Shown: positions 23,846 to 35,735, counted from the stretch's first letter. The stretch is 64,000 bases of DNA from Lepiota brunneoincarnata (GCA_023014365.1 JAEBUN010000045.1:124001-188000); one strand, 5' to 3'. Notes: generated by a model not told the origin, from the sequence alone. Numbers and translations are program-made.

Positions 23846-24925
23846 GTGGTTGCCCTGTTTCAAAGGAAACTAGTAAGCTGTGCGGAAATTGACTTCATGC
23901 GAGATATTAATTAATATTTTCGATACCAGGGTACCAATTTTTAAAATATGCAGTACGAATCTAAGGTATGAAATATAGTTTAGGCGGTCTGCGAGGACCG
24001 AGAAGCCTCGTGGTGTGGTTATCGACTTCACTGCACAGGCGGGTTGTCCTGCGGCCGCACAGTGTTTTCGAATCTAGTTATGCAACTTACGCTCATTTCG
24101 ATTAATTGCCCCTCTTATGGCGCCGCTGTGGGGCCTGCTCAAGTTATATGATTGACAGCGGGGCAGGGTCAATGAGGGGAGTGGTTTATCTTATTGTCCT
24201 AGCAATTGGCTACTGTGACTATCCACACTCTTAAAACTTTGAAACCTTGCTTGATAGATCAATCAAAGTTGATGATGAGGCTTTGAAAGTGGCAGTCTCA
24301 CGAGCTGTTGTTACGGGGTTGATAAGCGGTGATATTTGCTGGACTGATAGATCCGGCCCGTTACCAGGTGTAGTCACAACTTCAACTTCTCACACTCCCA
24401 CTCGGGCGCAGCACATTGAGCTTGGGACTCGGGTGGCATACTAGGAATACGGCCTGTGAGCTTAACCCCTTTTGTGATCCAGCCCCACCTAGCCGACGAA
24501 GGGTTGTGCCCTGCCGAGAGTTCCTCGCTCCCACTGGCGTCTAAAAAAATCAACCCGGCGGCCTCACCCGGCCTGAACCTCCCGTGCGTAGTACTTGGGC
24601 TGTGCGGTCTTGTTTCCCACCAGCAGTCCCAAAACGAGGCCCCGCTATGGACTCACGCTGCCAAGCAACCACCAAGAGAGCTCGGCAGCCGTTGGAACGG
24701 ACGGGTAACAAGGAGCCCGGCCAGGGCCGCAATAACTTCGTCGCTCCTCACGGTTCAATTTGAACCTGCTCTTCCATGGTGTACGCGTACCTTCACTATA
24801 CCCTCACCACTGTACTCTAAATTCCGGCTCCACGCTTCTATATCTTGATTACAGCAGGCTGCCTGATTCTATCACGACCACTCCCTTCCCGGCTTGCTCC
24901 TTGGTTCAACTCGTGACGTTTGCGA
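23846..24925. other. Intergenic region between S28 and GMC genes
   Basis: No gene is supported. The open frames here (for example 24,456-24,848) lack protein-like composition or splice logic. It should include the S28 3' end and GMC promoter. Confidence 0.4.
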
Positions 24926-27430
24926 ATGAGGACGCGCAAGTCACTATTGCTCGTTGTTGCGAGCTTATTTTCTAGCCGATGTTTGGCCCAATTGGAGCCA
25001 GACTATGCATACACGAAGAGTTCTTTCATGAAACGAGAGGTGATAGGGGAGGACGGGTTGTCAGAGGCGTACGACTATGTCATCGTTGGGGGAGGTCTGG
25101 CGGGGCTGGTGCTGGCCGTCGCGTTTGTCGGCAAACTCGAGCAATACGGTGTTGGTATTGGAAGCTGGTCTCTCAGGAGACGCTGTCGCCGATAGGATCA
25201 GTCAGTGCTCGATGCTCATCAGTGCATAGCTGGTGAAACAATGAACTGACGACTCCTATAATCAACCCAGATCCTCCCGCGGGAGCCTACTACTCTTCAA
25301 TTGTCGGCACAGAGTATGACTGGGGCCATAGGACGGTTCCACAGTCCAATCTGAATAATCGTACCGTGTCCTGGCCACGAGGGAAGGTATATATTCCTGT
25401 CTCGTATCTGATACTCTTGTGCCCTAATGAGTCATAGATTCTTGGCGGTTCGTCGGCTATGAATGCCATGTACCTTGTTCGTCCTGCACGGGAAGAGGTG
25501 GATGCATGGCAACAGGTGATCTCTTCAGATGATCGTGACGCGGCGAGTCGATGGGGTTGGGATGAGATGTATGCTGCGATGAGAAAGGCGGAGAACTTTA
25601 CAGCGCCATCACCTCAGGTAGCGGCTATTGGAAATATCCAGTGGAATGCTTCGACGCACGGAAGTGGTGGACCCATGTCTGTTTCATACCCAGGACTGTA
25701 CGTTGCTCTCTCTTTGTATCTCTTTCCGCGACCTTAATTATTATCCATCCCTCTCGTTTTTACTCAGCATGATGCAGATCGTCGGAAATTGGACGTCCTC
25801 ATTGAACGCCATAGGCGTTCCTACACTACCCAACCCCAATGGCGGAGTCACATTGGGCGGTTTCGTAACCCCATCCTCGATTAACCCTACAAACTGGACA
25901 CGATCATACTCCCGCTCGGCTTACATTGATTCTCTTCCACCACGCTCAAATCTTCATATTCTTCCAGAGGCTACCGTCACACGCATGTTATTCCGTGACC
26001 AAGCAACGTTCGACGGATGGGTTGCAGACAGGGTCGAGTTTGCTCGCAACGCCGACGCCCCGCGAAGGACGGTACGCGTACGGAGGGAGGTTATACTCGC
26101 CGGAGGTTCACTTGGGAGCCCAAAAATTCTCATGAACAGTGGGTTCGGGCCGAGGGACGTGTTGGAAGGCGCCAACGTTGCTTTGATCGAGGAGCTGCCT
26201 GGCGTTGGCCAGCGCTTACAAGACCACCTGGTATGCCTCGTGTGGTCCTGCTTCAAAGTGCTGTATCACTGACCCATGTTTGTATATTGTCATAGACGGC
26301 CGGGCTTGTGTGGGAGTCACGAGTCGAGACTGCGGGCGATCTTCGGCAATCAAACCCCGCCTTTGCGGTGAGTCCCACGTCCAATCTACCGCATGTTCAT
26401 CAGCTTAATCCTCCGTTCATAACAGAGCTCCCCTGAATTCCTCTCTTTCATCAATGACGCCGTTGCATTCGTTAACATCACGACCTTAGTTTGGCGCTGA
26501 AGGTGCAACAAGCCTTCAGCGCCAAATTCGCGACGCCGCCCAAGCTTCCTCAACGACGCTAGGTGCCCAGTTCCGATTCTGATATCTCAGAAGGGTACAA
26601 AGTCACCTACGATATCCTCGCAAACACACTCTTTCCACAGACGGCGCAGGTTGAGCTCCTGATGAGTGTGGTCTCAGCAAAAACGATTTCGATCCAAGCT
26701 GCATTACAGCATCCGTATAGTCAGGGCAGGCTTTACATCAACTCGTCGAACCCATTCGATCCTGTTATCATTGACCCGAATTATTTTTCGCATTTCGCGG
26801 GTGAGTTAATCTTGGCCCACAGGTTTTTTCCGTTCTTTTTTTTGCTTATACTCGGCCATTGGATAAGATATCATCATCCTACGTCAGGGTGTCAAACTCG
26901 TCCGAACACTTGGGATGGCCTTTGGTAACCTTTTGGGAACGGAGCACTTCCCCAGGACCTAGTGTCCAATCCGATGACGACTGGGAAGGGTGGTTAAGAA
27001 GGGAAGCTGCGAATTCGCAGTTTCATCCTAGTTCCAGTTGTGCTATGTTGCCACGCGCACAAGGGGGTGTAGTGGATTCCAAGCTTGAAGGTGTATGGTG
27101 CTGGTGCGTTCTTTTTATTTGGGTTAAGGTTGTTTTCATTGTACTTATGCCATTTATAACAGCCAACGTTCGTGTCGTTGACTCTTCTGTATTCCCGTTC
27201 GAGTTTGCTGCTCATGTATGTCTGAGGATTCTCTCTGCTTTTCAACGGTGCTAATTTTGTGTACTTGTAGTTGGCCTCTGCTACTTTTGGTCTAGCGGAA
27301 CAAGCAGCCGAAATCATCCAAGCAGAGTCATACGCTGTTCCGAATGGCGCCATGATACTTGCCAACACCCCGAGTGGTTCGCTACTCTGCGCATTGATTG
27401 TTATATTGGCTACTGGGACCTTTATTTGAA
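24926..27430 (+). pseudogene. GMC oxidoreductase with frame damage
   Basis: The start at 24,926 gives a signal peptide (MRTRKSLLLVVASLFSSRCLAQ). The FAD-binding motif DYVIVGGGLAGLVLA follows, then GMC signature ILGGSSAMNAM (25,439), LAGGSLGSPKILMNSG (26,096) and a C-terminal HPSSSCAML block with VRVVDSSVFP. A hydrophobic tail ends the protein, possibly for a GPI anchor. The family oxidises alcohols or sugars with O2 or quinones, and many members are secreted for lignocellulose work. The frame breaks by +1 near 25,118, between LVLA and NTVLVLEAG, with no intron to explain it. A second anomaly is at 26,489-26,562 (see findings). It is either a pseudogene or affected by assembly errors. Confidence 0.82.
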
Positions 27431-27449
27431 CCTTCATGGTCTATCTTTA

Positions 27450-27800
27450 ATAATAAAACCTAAAGTCGCAGCGAGTGCAAGAATTGTATTCCTACCCGAC
27501 TTGACAATATAACGTTTAGGTACTGATACAAATATGTTGCTCCCCATTGTATAAAGAATCGCTATGGCGGGCTGTTCGCGTTTTTCGACCTTGCCGTGTG
27601 TCTGTCGCCGGGCCACGTTGGAATCTGTTATAGATTGGGGGTGGAAGAAGTTGACTGGGGAGTAGGTATGAGAAAGGAGTAGGGGGGCGGACAGAGATGC
27701 ACCAGCGGATACAAGAGGTGACAGTAGAGGTGGGGCAGTTGTTACAGGATGGGACAATGGAAGAGAGGGAAAAAAGCAGGGCGGTTTTGTGACCATTCTA
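27450..27800. repeat. Dispersed repeat Q, copy 1
   Basis: A segment of about 330 bp after the GMC stop is closely similar, in the same orientation, to 30,596-30,900 and 38,760-39,080. Shared landmarks include TAGGTACTG, GTATAAAGAATCGCT and GGGGTGGAAGA-type blocks. On the minus strand it holds an open frame of 120 codons, but the other copies do not keep that frame, so I do not call a gene. Confidence 0.7.
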
Positions 27801-28004
27801 CGAGATCCGGTACTCTCTGTTTTTACAGGCCATCCGGGAGAAATGTAGGAGAGATGACTGCTTCGTAAGGAAAGGTAAAAACTACGTAGTGTTAATGCCT
27901 GTAAGAGAAACGAGTGAAATAATTATGGGGCCCACCTCAGCACCTATTTACGACGAGAACTGAGGAAAGTTGCCTCAAACGAAGGGTCTAGGTTAAGTAG
28001 TATT

Positions 28005-28620
28005 CTACATAGTTAAATGTTCATGTCCGAGAGAGCGATAGCGTGAACGGAGTATATCTACGTGGCGAGCAGATAGGGCCCAGGCCACAGAGTTGCGTCG
28101 CCGTCGAGTCTCGACCCCCGCGTTGAGGCCTACAGTCTCGGGGACGCGTTTGCATGCTCCGACATGCTTTGCCAGGACTTGCCTTGGTATCCAGGAGGGG
28201 GGGCGGGTGAAGCGTCTTAATGCACATATTAGACTATGTGTTTGTGTCGGGGCTAGAGATGTACAGTAGACCTGGTATAGGTCAGAGAACGTAGCAGGCG
28301 CATTCCTTATCAGAATCGTTATATTCGTTATCGTCATCATCATTTCCGTCGGTCCCCACTTGATCTGATGTCTCGTTTGTAAGTTCAGCTCCACTGTTGG
28401 CATCATCTTCACATTCATCAGTCCCTTTGACCCCAGATATGCGTCACAAAGCTATCCACCCCATAAATCACCTTTATTTTCGCAAAAGCGGTTGAAAGGG
28501 CAGCGAATGTCGTGGCGAGATGGGATGGTATCGCATCGTGAGTAGACGAGAGCTCAGATCTCAGACTTGATCTTTGCTGCCTTTGCGTTACTCTAATCAA
28601 TGAGGAGTTGACAAATTAAG
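28005..28620 (-). pseudogene. Acidic-protein gene X, copy 1, decayed
   Basis: The minus strand matches gene X at 52.46-53.42 kb, in inverted orientation. Blocks such as HLATTF.ALSTAFAK, KVIYGVDSF.THIWGQRD and APTQTHSLICALRRF line up with copy 2. Copy 1 lacks about 80 nt present in copy 2 after AFAK, and has a 2-nt deletion right after GQRD, which closes the frame. The acidic segment DDANSGAEL..DGNDDDDNEYND then reads in another frame. It stands head to head with F-box gene A, as in the other block. Confidence 0.65.
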
Positions 28621-29068
28621 GGGGGTTCGATTAGCCTTCTCCATTTAGTGCGCATGCTTGCGGGCTGGGAAACAGGACTGGGATCATGCTGGAACCACAA
28701 GCTGACCGTAACTATGTCGAGGGTGAAGAGTACAGACAAGGGGATTTGGTTCTTGAGGAAGAGAGCATGCCCAAGTCAACTTGTCGCCAGCCTCGCAGCG
28801 TTCGTGTCTGTTAACACATCGGACCCTCAAGAACGACGACCGGGAATTTCGTGGCATTTTGTAGGTAGAGGTGAATTGAACCCCCTGCATTTGAGCTCCC
28901 TCTTCGCTCCTAGTCCTCACGAAACCTGAGTCTGGATGACTTTGTGATGACATGGGTTCAGGCGTCGGTTCCCTGTTACACAAGAAATCATACCTATGCC
29001 ACACGTGATGATGCACCGACACATCTGCTCAAGCTCCAATGTCTCAACGCGTTCCTTTGCCTTGAACT
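28621..29068. promoter_or_regulatory. Shared divergent promoter of gene X and F-box A
   Basis: This 450-bp region separates the head-to-head genes and is conserved, inverted, at about 51,950-52,440 in the other copy of the block. It includes no convincing protein. Regulatory role is inferred from position and conservation. Confidence 0.45.
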
Positions 29069-30421
29069 ATGTCTTTCAGCCCAAGTCAACCTTCCCATGG
29101 CATTACCAAACTCCCAAGCGAGCTCATGGATATGATTTTTCGTTACATGGCAATTCCGTACGAAATCGAGCCCGGAGACCTGGGTTGCAATAAGTGGCGC
29201 AGCACGGCATCGCTCGAAGTCGGGGATAGACATCGTGGGGAATTGCAAGTAGGTACCCCCATCCTTGGCTAGGTGGGAGAGGCTGATGCCATAACATCAG
29301 AGATTGCACAGGGGTCGGGCCCTGGGATTTGTTTGCAAGACCTGGTATATCCTTCAGGCCCCTTTTGCATACGAGTGGATCACCATCTACCGCCACAAGC
29401 ACCTCACACCACTCCTCAACATCCTACGCCGTCCACCCAAATGGTCCGAACGGGATGCATCTCAATACTGTTGGATGGTATACCAAGCGCTTGGATATCG
29501 ATTTCAAGGATTACCGGATGCGACCCAAACGGGTCCTGAAAGTCCTGGTGGAGATTATTAAACAACTTCCAAATCTTGAAGTGGTGACGATAAAGACGTT
29601 CCCCAAGTTCGCTGAGCAAAAGATGGATCCCAGGATCTTCGACGCGATATCACCCAAATTGAAGGTGATTATCTGGCTGAATGATTTCGCATATCTACCC
29701 CAAGAGAATGATTTTTACTCATTCCTCAAGTCACATCCAAATCTCGTAGCCATGAATCTCCCTCCACAATCCAACCGTTGGACAGTACCAGAAGACTACC
29801 CTGTCCTTGTCCCATCGCTGGAGCACAACTGCATCCACTGTCCTCCACACTGCAACCCGAATTTCTTGGGGTCCTCGCCCTCCCTGAAGAAGGTTAACCA
29901 TCACTCCTCGGTCTCAATGGCAGTACCTGCTTCCAGAAACAACCGACCTGTTGGCGCGGTCTAAAGCCACGCTAACGAGCATTCAGCTCAACATCAACCA
30001 CCTCTCAGCGATTGGGGGGAGTGATATCCTGCGGCGGCTTCTCCACAACAGCCCTCAGGTGCGACGGCTGGAGCTTATCATACATTCCCAACCATACACG
30101 TACCATCCAAATTGGCAGCTCCCACCTTCCATTGTGGAAATTGGTTTGCGAGTGGTTAGCCCAACCTTTCCATCGAGTGATCTTCAGGTGCTGGAACTTT
30201 TCATCCAGCTTACCCAGGTCTCACGGTGGAAAGGAAAGGAACCTGCGATGGTCCAGTTTCTTGAAGACTCTGTTACTGAATATGTGGTGGCTCACCCCCG
30301 CATTTTCATCGATAATCGACAGAGCATCATGACCTCTTGGATGAGACCGTCTGGGGAGATGTTTGATTTATTATCGCTCAAGAGACGTAGTAAAGGTCAG
30401 AAGCAGAAGCGGAAGAGGTGA
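29069..30421 (+). pseudogene. F-box protein A, frameshifted
   Basis: ATG 29069 gives MSFSPSQPSHG, then an F-box start ITKLPSELMDMIFRYMA. An intron near 29,250-29,315 leads to GRALGFVCKTWYILQAPFAYEWITIYR. The rest is a leucine-rich F-box companion region with LEVVTIKTF, FYSFLKSHPNLVAMN and TLTSIQLNINHL segments, ending in a basic KGQKQKRKR tail. Compared with copy B it has an extra base near 29,445 (around PPKW) and an extra A near 29,890 (around SLKK), so the single protein cannot be read through. F-box proteins recruit targets to SCF ubiquitin ligases; no target can be inferred. Confidence 0.75.
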
Positions 30422-30595
30422 TGGTCTTTCAAACATCTAGGCTGGTTTTTTCCTTCTTATCCCACTCCAGTAACACGTAATGAATATTTGAAAGTACTCT
30501 ACTACCCTATCTGTACCTCCTAACCATTTGATCCCTGGCTCTACGAAGCGAGGGAATGGCCCCCGAAAGAATCTACAGCTGCCGCCACCTTAACC

Positions 30596-30900
30596 CATAA
30601 TTCTGTCACCCGACTTAACAATATAAAATTAGGTACTGGTACATATGTTCACTGCTCCCACCGTATAAAGAATCGCTACGGTAGGCCTCCGTGGTTTTCG
30701 GCCTTGCCGGTGTGTCTGCCGCGGCCATCTTTGAATCGGCTGCAGATTGGGGTAGAAGAGTTTCACAAGGGAGTAGATAGGATAGTTCCAGGAAAAGGAG
30801 TAAGGGTGTGGATGGAGATGCGACAGCGGAGGCAGGGCAGTTGGAGATAGGGGGGGGTGCACGCACTGCGCGGAGAGCCAGTGCTGATGTCATCAATTAC
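30596..30900. repeat. Dispersed repeat Q, copy 2
   Basis: About 300 bp matching copies at 27.45 and 38.76 kb, here placed between F-box A and the small family gene A. The order Q then family gene is kept at 38.76-40.04 kb, so Q and that gene were duplicated together. Confidence 0.7.
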
Positions 30901-31002
30901 CATCATTGGCTTCGGTGATTGCCCGTAAACGCCGACCAGAGTGAAATCATTCAATTTTTGCCATCCGGATCAATGTGCCCACATCAACCCGAGATAAACT
31001 AT

Positions 31003-31746
31003 TCAACGCTGACGATAGCCAATGGCATCCTTCAATGTTGTCCTCCGGACATCGGTTGCGCGCGGAACATCCCAGCCATAACCGTTCAAATAATGCTCAA
31101 GTTGATGACGGTCCAGATTATCCACATCGTAGATCGTTCTGAGTGCAGGCAAAGCTGCATCACCTGGGCCCTGGAACCAGGTCAATATTCATGTAGATAT
31201 GACGACGTATAATGACTTACCGGGCCCTGCTCTGTGGGATCACGTCCATCGGTAAATGGCACGATCTCGAATTTGAATGCGCGAACCATCCAATCGTGAA
31301 TAATTTTTCATCTGATTGAAGTGAGCCAACGACCAGATAATGAAAACAGCATTCTTACCCTTTGGACATCTGCACGAACAAGGGCGACCTGAGTGCGTAG
31401 TTCACTGATGGGATCTGGCATGGCTGGGCAGTGAAGACTCAGAATGGACGAAAAGATAACACATTGAGAGATGCGTACCCTCAGGCATCCGCGCAACAAC
31501 AGCTTGCGTGCAAACTGCGTGGTTATATGTAATGGCCATGGCGAGATCCCTCTGCGAACATCGTCCAGCATGATTCGTTTGTTTGTGGCTAACCAAGACA
31601 TTGTCACGATAGGAGCCAGAATTGACGATGTCGTCGTCACTGGGTGGGTACTGAGCCTGGGGTGGAGGTGAAATAGTGCGGTCATTGGGGCCAGGGGGGT
31701 GCGGAACGGGCTGTGGTTGTTGGCGGTCTTGAGCCCGAGGTGGCAT
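31003..31746 (-). pseudogene. Small four-exon family (possibly Mug135-like), copy A, frameshifted
   Basis: ATG at 31746 gives MPPRAQDRQQPQP, a Pro-rich lead and ARAITYEHAV-like AMAITYNHAVC. After introns come MPDPISELRTQVALVRADVQR and, near the end, LPALRTIYDVDNLD and YLNGYG..AIGYRQR. In exon 3 copy B reads FEIVPFIDGRDPT in frame, but copy A carries one extra base near 31,279-31,284, which causes a stop. The C-terminal pattern (PF.DG.DPT, LPAL, YLNGYG, IGYR) recalls the Mug135-like domain from memory only; treat the name as a guess. Function is unknown. Confidence 0.65.
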
Positions 31747-31859
31747 GGTCGTGGCTGAGGACTGTGTGTGGTCAGACAAGTTTCGGTGATGTAATTACAT
31801 GTTGGTGAAACTTGTCATAGCATGGTTCAGGCGAACAGGAGCCGGAAGGAATGTCACAC

Positions 31860-32200
31860 CTATACGACGTTCGCTTCAGTCCACAAGTAAGCTATATTCT
31901 CATTTCACGCTTTCCAAACACCAAAAAGAAATTTCTTAGCTATGCCATTCGATGCCCCATCCTCTTCACGTTCAATTTTTTGACCCATTGCTCCTGGAGC
32001 ATGAGGAAGTAACCACGGCATACACACTTGAAATGCGAGCTCTACAATGACCTCTGTTCCGCTTCGAATACAGCGCGCTAGAAGTGCTTAAAGATATTCT
32101 GAATCTTGACGTAATCCTACTATATAGAAATTGGAATCGCGACGTCGTGTCTCGTCCTTTGAGTATGGTTGTTGTGAGACAGATACATACATTAGCGGAA
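31860..32200. repeat. Duplicated segment P, copy 1
   Basis: About 340 bp similar to 37,700-38,090, same orientation. Shared blocks include CTTAGCTATGCCATTCG-like, GGCTCCTGGAGC-like and GCGCTAGAAGT. No convincing gene inside. Confidence 0.6.
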
Positions 32201-32509
32201 GACGAGGGGCGTTGGATTTGAGGAGGCGATGTGAAGGTGTAATCGGGCTACCGGCGGATAGACTGGCTACCGATGTCCTTACCAGGAGCTTGCTGAGCGA
32301 GTGTGAACAAAAGGTACTCGGGGACAAGGTACATAATCATATGGCGGTATGTAAACATAACAAGTAGAAATCATAATTAAAAGGCCTGTTAGAGAACTTG
32401 AAATCCATTGCTCTCCCTCCACCTGCAAACACCTCTGTGCTATTATCTTATTAGCACTGTCGCTGGTAGTCTCGGCTCTCGACGAGAGTTTGCTCACCTA
32501 ACAACGGCG

Positions 32510-34326
32510 TCAAGAGAACACCCATCCTGACGGGCGGTGGAGGAGACTAATATGGTCTTCATCTGCAAGTTTGGGAACTATCTTGTAATGTTCGTGTCCC
32601 GCATTCTCGGCGTCCATCTTGACAACCAAATTTTTCTCATCACTACTCAATGACGATGTGTTACAAACACAATATGAGTCAGCCGCTGCCCCCCGACGAG
32701 CCCGTCTATCCGAGAGGTGATTAGCCACCTCTGTAGCGTCAAGTAACAGAGCCGATAGCGTCCTGTCCAGAAGCACCCGTCGTCGGCATCCCCGAAACTG
32801 CATATACACCGCAATTGCACAAACCGTAGCGATTAACACGTTTAGCGAGAGCCATATTATCACCCGCATGCGATCCACGTGTGCCTCCGAAACTTGCACC
32901 GATACCCGCACAGACGTGCTTAGCCTCTCCGAGGTTTGTCCGAAGTAATCGGTCAGCGCTGTCCAGGAGCCGGCATATGACTGTGTGAGCGCGTTGGTAA
33001 TGTATCGATCCATACCCTCCGCCGGCAGTGGCAGCGTTGCGTTCATCATAGCCAAGGCGACAGACACTTCTGGCATCATAAAAAGCGCCTGTCTTGTCAT
33101 CAAGTCTTCTCGGAGTTCGATCTCCGAATCGTTTTGGACGACGGAGCGGCTGATGACGCGGCAGTTCTTGCATATTCCAGCCCCAGCTCGGAAAGACACG
33201 CGCGCGAAAGCGATGCAGTGGTAGGCGCCGGGGTACGGCTGGTAGGGGGTAGGATAATAGCGTATATCGGGGGGCATGAAGTTGAACAAGCTGGGCCACC
33301 ACTGGTTCGGCTGGGCCGAGCACTCTTGTTTCGGATCAGCGCCACTGTACCAACCAGCCGTGAGAGCAACGTAGTAGTCACTACCAGAAACCACGGATGG
33401 CTCGGGTGGAGATGTCAACATGTCCTGTGTGGGGAATCAAGGCAAGGATCCCTACTGCTTTCCTGCTGCATTGGATTGCTCGGAGAGGTATAGTTGAGGA
33501 GACTTACTGCCAGCGCTTGTTGCACTTCAGCGTCGCTGGGTCCAGTGTTCCGGCTGGATCTATGACCCACTCGAAGGAATCAATGACGAAGAATGGAAGT
33601 GTGATGTTGGATAGAGTACTGTTAATTGGGACACCTGCTGGCCGAATCGACCACTCGCCAAAGCCCAACCCGGCTGCCGGCAGCGGCCGTTGTGATATAG
33701 CCAAGCGCCCGGTTGACAGTGTGTCGTCTCTGATCAGGCATGTCAGCATGATGTCTCCATAGCTTGAGATCGCCCAGCGAAATGTTGTCCACAGTCCTGT
33801 AGGTTTGTCGCATAGCTTGTCGCCGGCTTCCATGTGATGGAACCGTTGAGAATGGCGGAGTATGCTTCGTGGGAGGTGAAGATGAGGGACAGGATGATGG
33901 GTGATTCCGTCGGTCCCCTGTGGCCACGACCGGATGAATGGGGGGGACGTTCCCATCGAGCTGAGCTGCGAAAGCGACATTCCTGTCTTTTCGAGCATCA
34001 TAAATGTAACATGCCAGGACGCTATCCCGCAGCAACATGCACCGATTACACGAACGAGTCGAGCTGAGCGACACAAGTGTCGTAACGTCCGATTGCTTCA
34101 GGACGAAAAAATCTTTTACTTCTATCTTTCCATCGGCCTTTGTTATGAGCTGTTGCTTGGAGGATGTGCTGAAGTGGTGACCATCGACTACGTTTATCAC
34201 CAGTGCCGCCACTGTTGCGGCGACAAGCACGTAACTTAGTATTACAGTTACTATCCAGATGGTGGACTTGGAGGGGCACTCCCATGGACATCGTCGTGCA
34301 CAACAAGTTGGCCGTTGTGGAGGCAT
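32510..34326 (-). CDS. Two-helix membrane protein, frames inconsistent
   Basis: ATG 34326 gives MPPQRPTCCARRCPWECPSK, then a membrane helix (TIWIVTVILSYVLVAATVAA). An extracytoplasmic-looking region rich in Asn-X-Ser/Thr follows (NGSITW, NSTLSNITL). The C-terminal exon (33,421-32,510) ends with a second helix (VIIWLSLNVLIATVCAIAVY) and a hydrophilic tail. Neighbouring protein-like blocks lie in three frames with changes near 33,915 and 33,790 that do not show clear introns, so indels or very short introns are possible. No family is recognised, though this fits the uncharacterised two-pass proteins common in Agaricomycetes. Confidence 0.6.
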
Positions 34327-34880
34327 CGTCTATCTTGGCCACTTAGTATGAGAGAGGTCCTAACAACAGGGTGGTACGCGCCTTTGTCTAGCGTTTGGGA
34401 ACTTCGTTGCACTCAACACAATGAGTAAGAGGGGTTTTTTATTCGCTAGGGAGGTTGGGCTCGGTACTTATGGGAGAGTGAATAAAGTGGCTGATAACGG
34501 TGTTTCAACGCCATGCGGTGTGACTGGACCCTAATCGGTTGGACAGATTTCATTTCATTAGCTTGGTCGATTGGTCACCGCCACACTGAGGCTCGTTGAT
34601 GATGCATCATCCATGCGGAAAACATGGTCTTTTAATTATCGGAAGTAGTGCTACAGGGTTCCCTCATGTAACCTTATCCAGTAGTTATATTTGTTTTCCT
34701 CTCTTCCTCGCCTACAGAAGTAAACAAATAGGCTAAGTAGATAAAAGGGCCGTTGAGGCCCGCTCGTTTCTTTTCCTTAGATTTATCCGAAATACGATTG
34801 TTGATAACCGTCAGCTCTCGTTCGCGTTAAGTCTCTAGGGTGACACGACCTCGACATCCTCGTGCTCGTCGTCACAATTG

Positions 34881-35735
34881 GTCACCGCCGCAATGAGGCT
34901 CGTTGATGATGCATCATCCATGCGGAAAGCATGGTCTTTTAATTATCGGAAGTAGTCCTACAGAGTTCCCAGCAAGTCATTGCTTTTACAGCCTCTCAGC
35001 GTCAGATAGTTGCCCTCAACCAGAAGTTAGAACTCGAACCTGCCCACTGGTAAAATGTGCGGGAGAGCGTATATATGGGCTGATGCTACTCGGTAGCGTC
35101 CATGATGTGACGGCGATCATCTGCATTCGTGTTAAGTCTCTAGGGTGACACGACCTCGACATCCTCGTGCTCGTCGTCACAATTAGTCACCGCCGCAATG
35201 AGGCTTGTTGATGATGCATCATCCATGCAGAAAACATAGTCTTTTAATCACCGGAAGTAGTGCGACAGAGTTCCCAGCATGTCATTGCTTTTACAGCCCC
35301 TCAGCGTCAGATAGTTGGCCTCAACCAGAAGTTAGAACTCGAACCTGCCCACTGGTAAAATGTGTGGGAGGGCGCAGATATGGGCTGATACTACTCGGTA
35401 GCGTCCATGATGTGACGGCAATCATCTGCATTCGCGTTAAGTCTCTAGGGTGACACGACCTCGACATCCTCGTGCTCGTCGTCACAATTAGTCACCGCCA
35501 CAATGAGGCTTGTTGATGATGCATCATCCATGCGGAAAACATAGTCTTTTAATTACCGGAAGTAGTGCGACAGAGTTCCCAGCATGTCATTGCTTTTACA
35601 GCCCCTCAGCGTCAGATAGTTGGCCTCAACCAGAAGTTAGAACTCGAACCTGCCCACTGGTAAAATGTGTGGGAGGGCGCAGATATGGGCTGATACTACT
35701 CGGTAGCGTCCATGATGTGACGGCGATCATCTGCA
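34881..35735. repeat. Tandem array of a 305-bp unit (2.8 copies)
   Basis: Units begin at 34,881, 35,186 and 35,491 with GTCACCGCC, and the third stops at about 35,735. Units two and three are almost identical, while the first is slightly diverged. Each unit has a perfect 14-bp palindrome GATGATGCATCATC at 34,905, 35,210 and 35,515. A broken, partly deleted unit with the same palindrome lies just upstream at 34,573-34,680 (palindrome 34,598), and its 3' part at about 34,830-34,880. The parallel 81-95 codon frames in each unit follow from the repeat and are not called genes. Confidence 0.95.

Noticed and set aside
17273..27430. Regulator, peptidase and GMC oxidase as a biosynthetic cluster feeding the DLSPWTG peptide
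   Set aside because: They lie over 36 kb away, separated by duplicated and decayed DNA, and none is a known peptide-maturation enzyme.
27434..27796. 120-codon minus-strand frame in repeat Q
   Set aside because: The frame is not kept in the other two Q copies.
34881..35735. CRISPR-like array
   Set aside because: Units of 305 bp in a fungal genome, with no short repeat and unique spacer pattern.
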